DNA of 64,000 nucleotides from an uncultured Pontibacter sp. (GTDB lineage Bacteria; Bacteroidota; Bacteroidia; Cytophagales; Hymenobacteraceae), in the NCBI RefSeq assembly GCF_947492645.1, contig NZ_CANLMZ010000005.1, positions 124,001 to 188,000 on the forward strand. Reading direction: 5' to 3'. Numbering within the stretch: the stretch's first letter is position 1; each line of letters opens with the position of its first letter. This document shows, piece after piece, positions 62,882 through 64,000 of the stretch. The notes below the pieces were generated by a model. That model was not told the DNA's origin and did no database searches. It saw nothing but the letters and a program-made list of their open reading frames with translations. Both the position numbers and the translations under genes were made by a program.

Positions 62882-64000
62882 ATGTCTTCTCCAGCTAAAC
62901 AAATCACCAGAACCTTCCAGCGCCAACATGACCAAAGTGACTGCGGCGTTACCTGTTTATTAAATGTTATTAAGTACCATGGCGGAAATCAAACGCTTGA
63001 AAAGCTGCGCCAGGAAAGCGGTACCAGTATAAGTGGAACTACACTCCTTGGTTTATACCAATGTGCTAGTAAAAATGGATTTGAGGTGCAGGGGGTTGAA
63101 ATGGACTTTGACCACCTTAACCAGCAACAGGAGCCTGTTATACTACATGTCCTTCTCGAAAACAGATTGCAGCATTATGTTATTTGCTATGGTAAACAGC
63201 ATAACTCATCTGGCAACTTCCTGATAGGTGACCCTGGTAAAGGACTTGTAGAAATGAGTGAGGAGGAATTAAGCCAGATATGGCAGAGTAAAGCTGCATT
63301 ACTGTTAAAACCAAATACTGAATTTGTACATCAAAAAACTGAGCGGCAGAATAAATGGCAATGGTTTAGAAAATTGATTCAGGAAGATGTTAACATCCTT
63401 ATAATCAATATTGTTTTAGGACTTGTCACTACTATTGCAAGTTTATCTACAGCAATTTTCTCTCAGAAACTTATTGATGATATCTTGCCGGCTGGAAAGC
63501 TAGACAGGTTAATTCTTGGATTAGTACTGCTGCTTATCATACTCCTATTTAAAAGTGCGCTCACTTACCTTAGGCAACATTTTGTATTGCAGCAAAGCAA
63601 AGACTTTAACGAGCGCATTACGGGTAGTTTTCTGCAGGCTCTTTTTTACCTGCCAAAGTCGTTCTTCGACCATCGCAAAACAGGCGACATGACGGCTCGG
63701 CTTAACGATACACAGCGCATCCAAAAAAACATTGCCTATGTTACAGGAACTGTATTTGTAGATATACTTGTAATTGGGGTAACGCTTACTTTCCTTTTCA
63801 TCTATTCTGTACCAGTTGCGCTTCTTAGCCTTGTATTTATACCAATCATAGTATTTACGGTGCTCAAGTTTATCAACCCGATAAAAAGACAACAACAGCA
63901 GGTTATGGCTGCCTACGCCCGTACCGAAAGCAGCTACGTTGATCATATACAAGGTATAGCTACAATAAAGGAGAACAACCGCGAAAGCTTTTTTGCTAAT
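62882..64000 (+). CDS. C39-peptidase-containing ABC exporter (PCAT), 5' part
   Basis: Open from ATG 62882 to the window end (373 codons without a stop). Residues 10-130 form a C39 protease with catalytic C21 (QHDQSDCGVTCLLNVI), H98 (LQHYVICYG) and D117 (IGDPGKG). It would cut double-glycine leaders as the peptide is exported. The membrane domain begins near 160 and includes QKLIDDILPAGKLDRLI and FFDHRKTGDMTARLNDTQRIQ, typical of bacteriocin exporters. The ATPase domain lies past the window. Lies 132 bases after the thioredoxin-like gene. Confidence 0.93.
   Translation, partial: MSSPAKQITRTFQRQHDQSDCGVTCLLNVIKYHGGNQTLEKLRQESGTSISGTTLLGLYQCASKNGFEVQGVEMDFDHLNQQQEPVILHVLLENRLQHYVICYGKQHNSSGNFLIGDPGKGLVEMSEEELSQIWQSKAALLLKPNTEFVHQKTERQNKWQWFRKLIQEDVNILIINIVLGLVTTIASLSTAIFSQKLIDDILPAGKLDRLILGLVLLLIILLFKSALTYLRQHFVLQQSKDFNERITGSFLQALFYLPKSFFDHRKTGDMTARLNDTQRIQKNIAYVTGTVFVDILVIGVTLTFLFIYSVPVALLSLVFIPIIVFTVLKFINPIKRQQQQVMAAYARTESSYVDHIQGIATIKENNRESFFAN

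Noticed and set aside
63545..63952. 135-codon minus-strand frame
   Set aside because: It is antisense to the exporter membrane domain, which has an unbroken, motif-rich frame.

Overview
The window reads as one chromosomal stretch from a pigmented, aerobic member of the Bacteroidota, most likely Cytophagales (a Pontibacter/Hymenobacteraceae-like organism). The evidence is a SusC/SusD pair, a type IX secretion (gliding-type) C-terminal domain, promoters of the Bacteroidota form TTG-N19/20-TAnnTTTG, a B. subtilis-like sdhCAB operon and a CrtB/CrtI/CrtYcd/CrtZ/CrtW ketocarotenoid cluster. No tRNA, rRNA, CRISPR array or recognisable insertion sequence was seen.

Layout. 1-2.8 kb: 3' part of a SusC receptor and its SusD lipoprotein. 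2.8-5.6 kb: an MpaB/DUF2236 oxygenase-like protein, a class IV aminotransferase and a membrane coiled-coil protein. 5.8-8.9 kb: an arsenic operon (arsR, arsM, ACR3 pump, LMW-phosphatase-type reductase) with a perfect palindromic operator. 8.9-14 kb: YceI, EcsC, bestrophin-like channel, CAT-like acyltransferase, FabD, DCC protein. 14-16.8 kb: a large T9SS cargo protein. 17-21.2 kb: sdhCAB and an FMN reductase. 21.3-36.7 kb: a full dcw cluster on the minus strand (mraZ, rsmH, ftsL, ftsI, murE, mraY, murD, ftsW, murG, murC, ftsQ, ftsA, ftsZ) without murF or ddl. 36.7-37.05 kb: a dense control region with 10-bp-phased MraZ-like boxes on both sides of a cluster of DnaA-box-like 9-mers. 37-40.2 kb: an HYC_CC_PP-like protein, TonB receptor and secreted HMA metallochaperone, a likely metal-handling operon. 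41-48.4 kb: carotenoid genes with an ECF sigma factor, a CarH-like MerR regulator and an unknown embedded protein. 48.4-53.2 kb: enoyl-CoA hydratase, paaR-like repressor and paaA, a duplicated paaB, paaC and paaD; a PaaE-like reductase lies further on at 56-57 kb. 53.3-60 kb: META lipoprotein, M3 peptidase, AP2/HNH protein, M23 peptidase, MscS channel, small XRE regulator. 60-64 kb: an AT-rich island with a 65-residue double-glycine peptide, a small two-helix membrane protein (candidate immunity), a polytopic membrane protein, a CxxC thioredoxin-like protein and a C39-peptidase ABC exporter running off the window end.

How the parts work together. The arsenic genes form a sense, methylate, reduce and export module. 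The carotenoid genes encode a route from isoprenoid precursor (IspH) through phytoene, lycopene and beta-carotene to keto/hydroxy-carotenoids, with two local regulators. The paa genes form a hybrid aerobic phenylacetate pathway under a repressor whose palindromic site sits inside its own promoter. The terminal island is a secreted-peptide (bacteriocin-like) system and the best candidate here for an undescribed system. Coordinates and motifs were read by eye; family calls rest on recognised sequence patterns, not searches.
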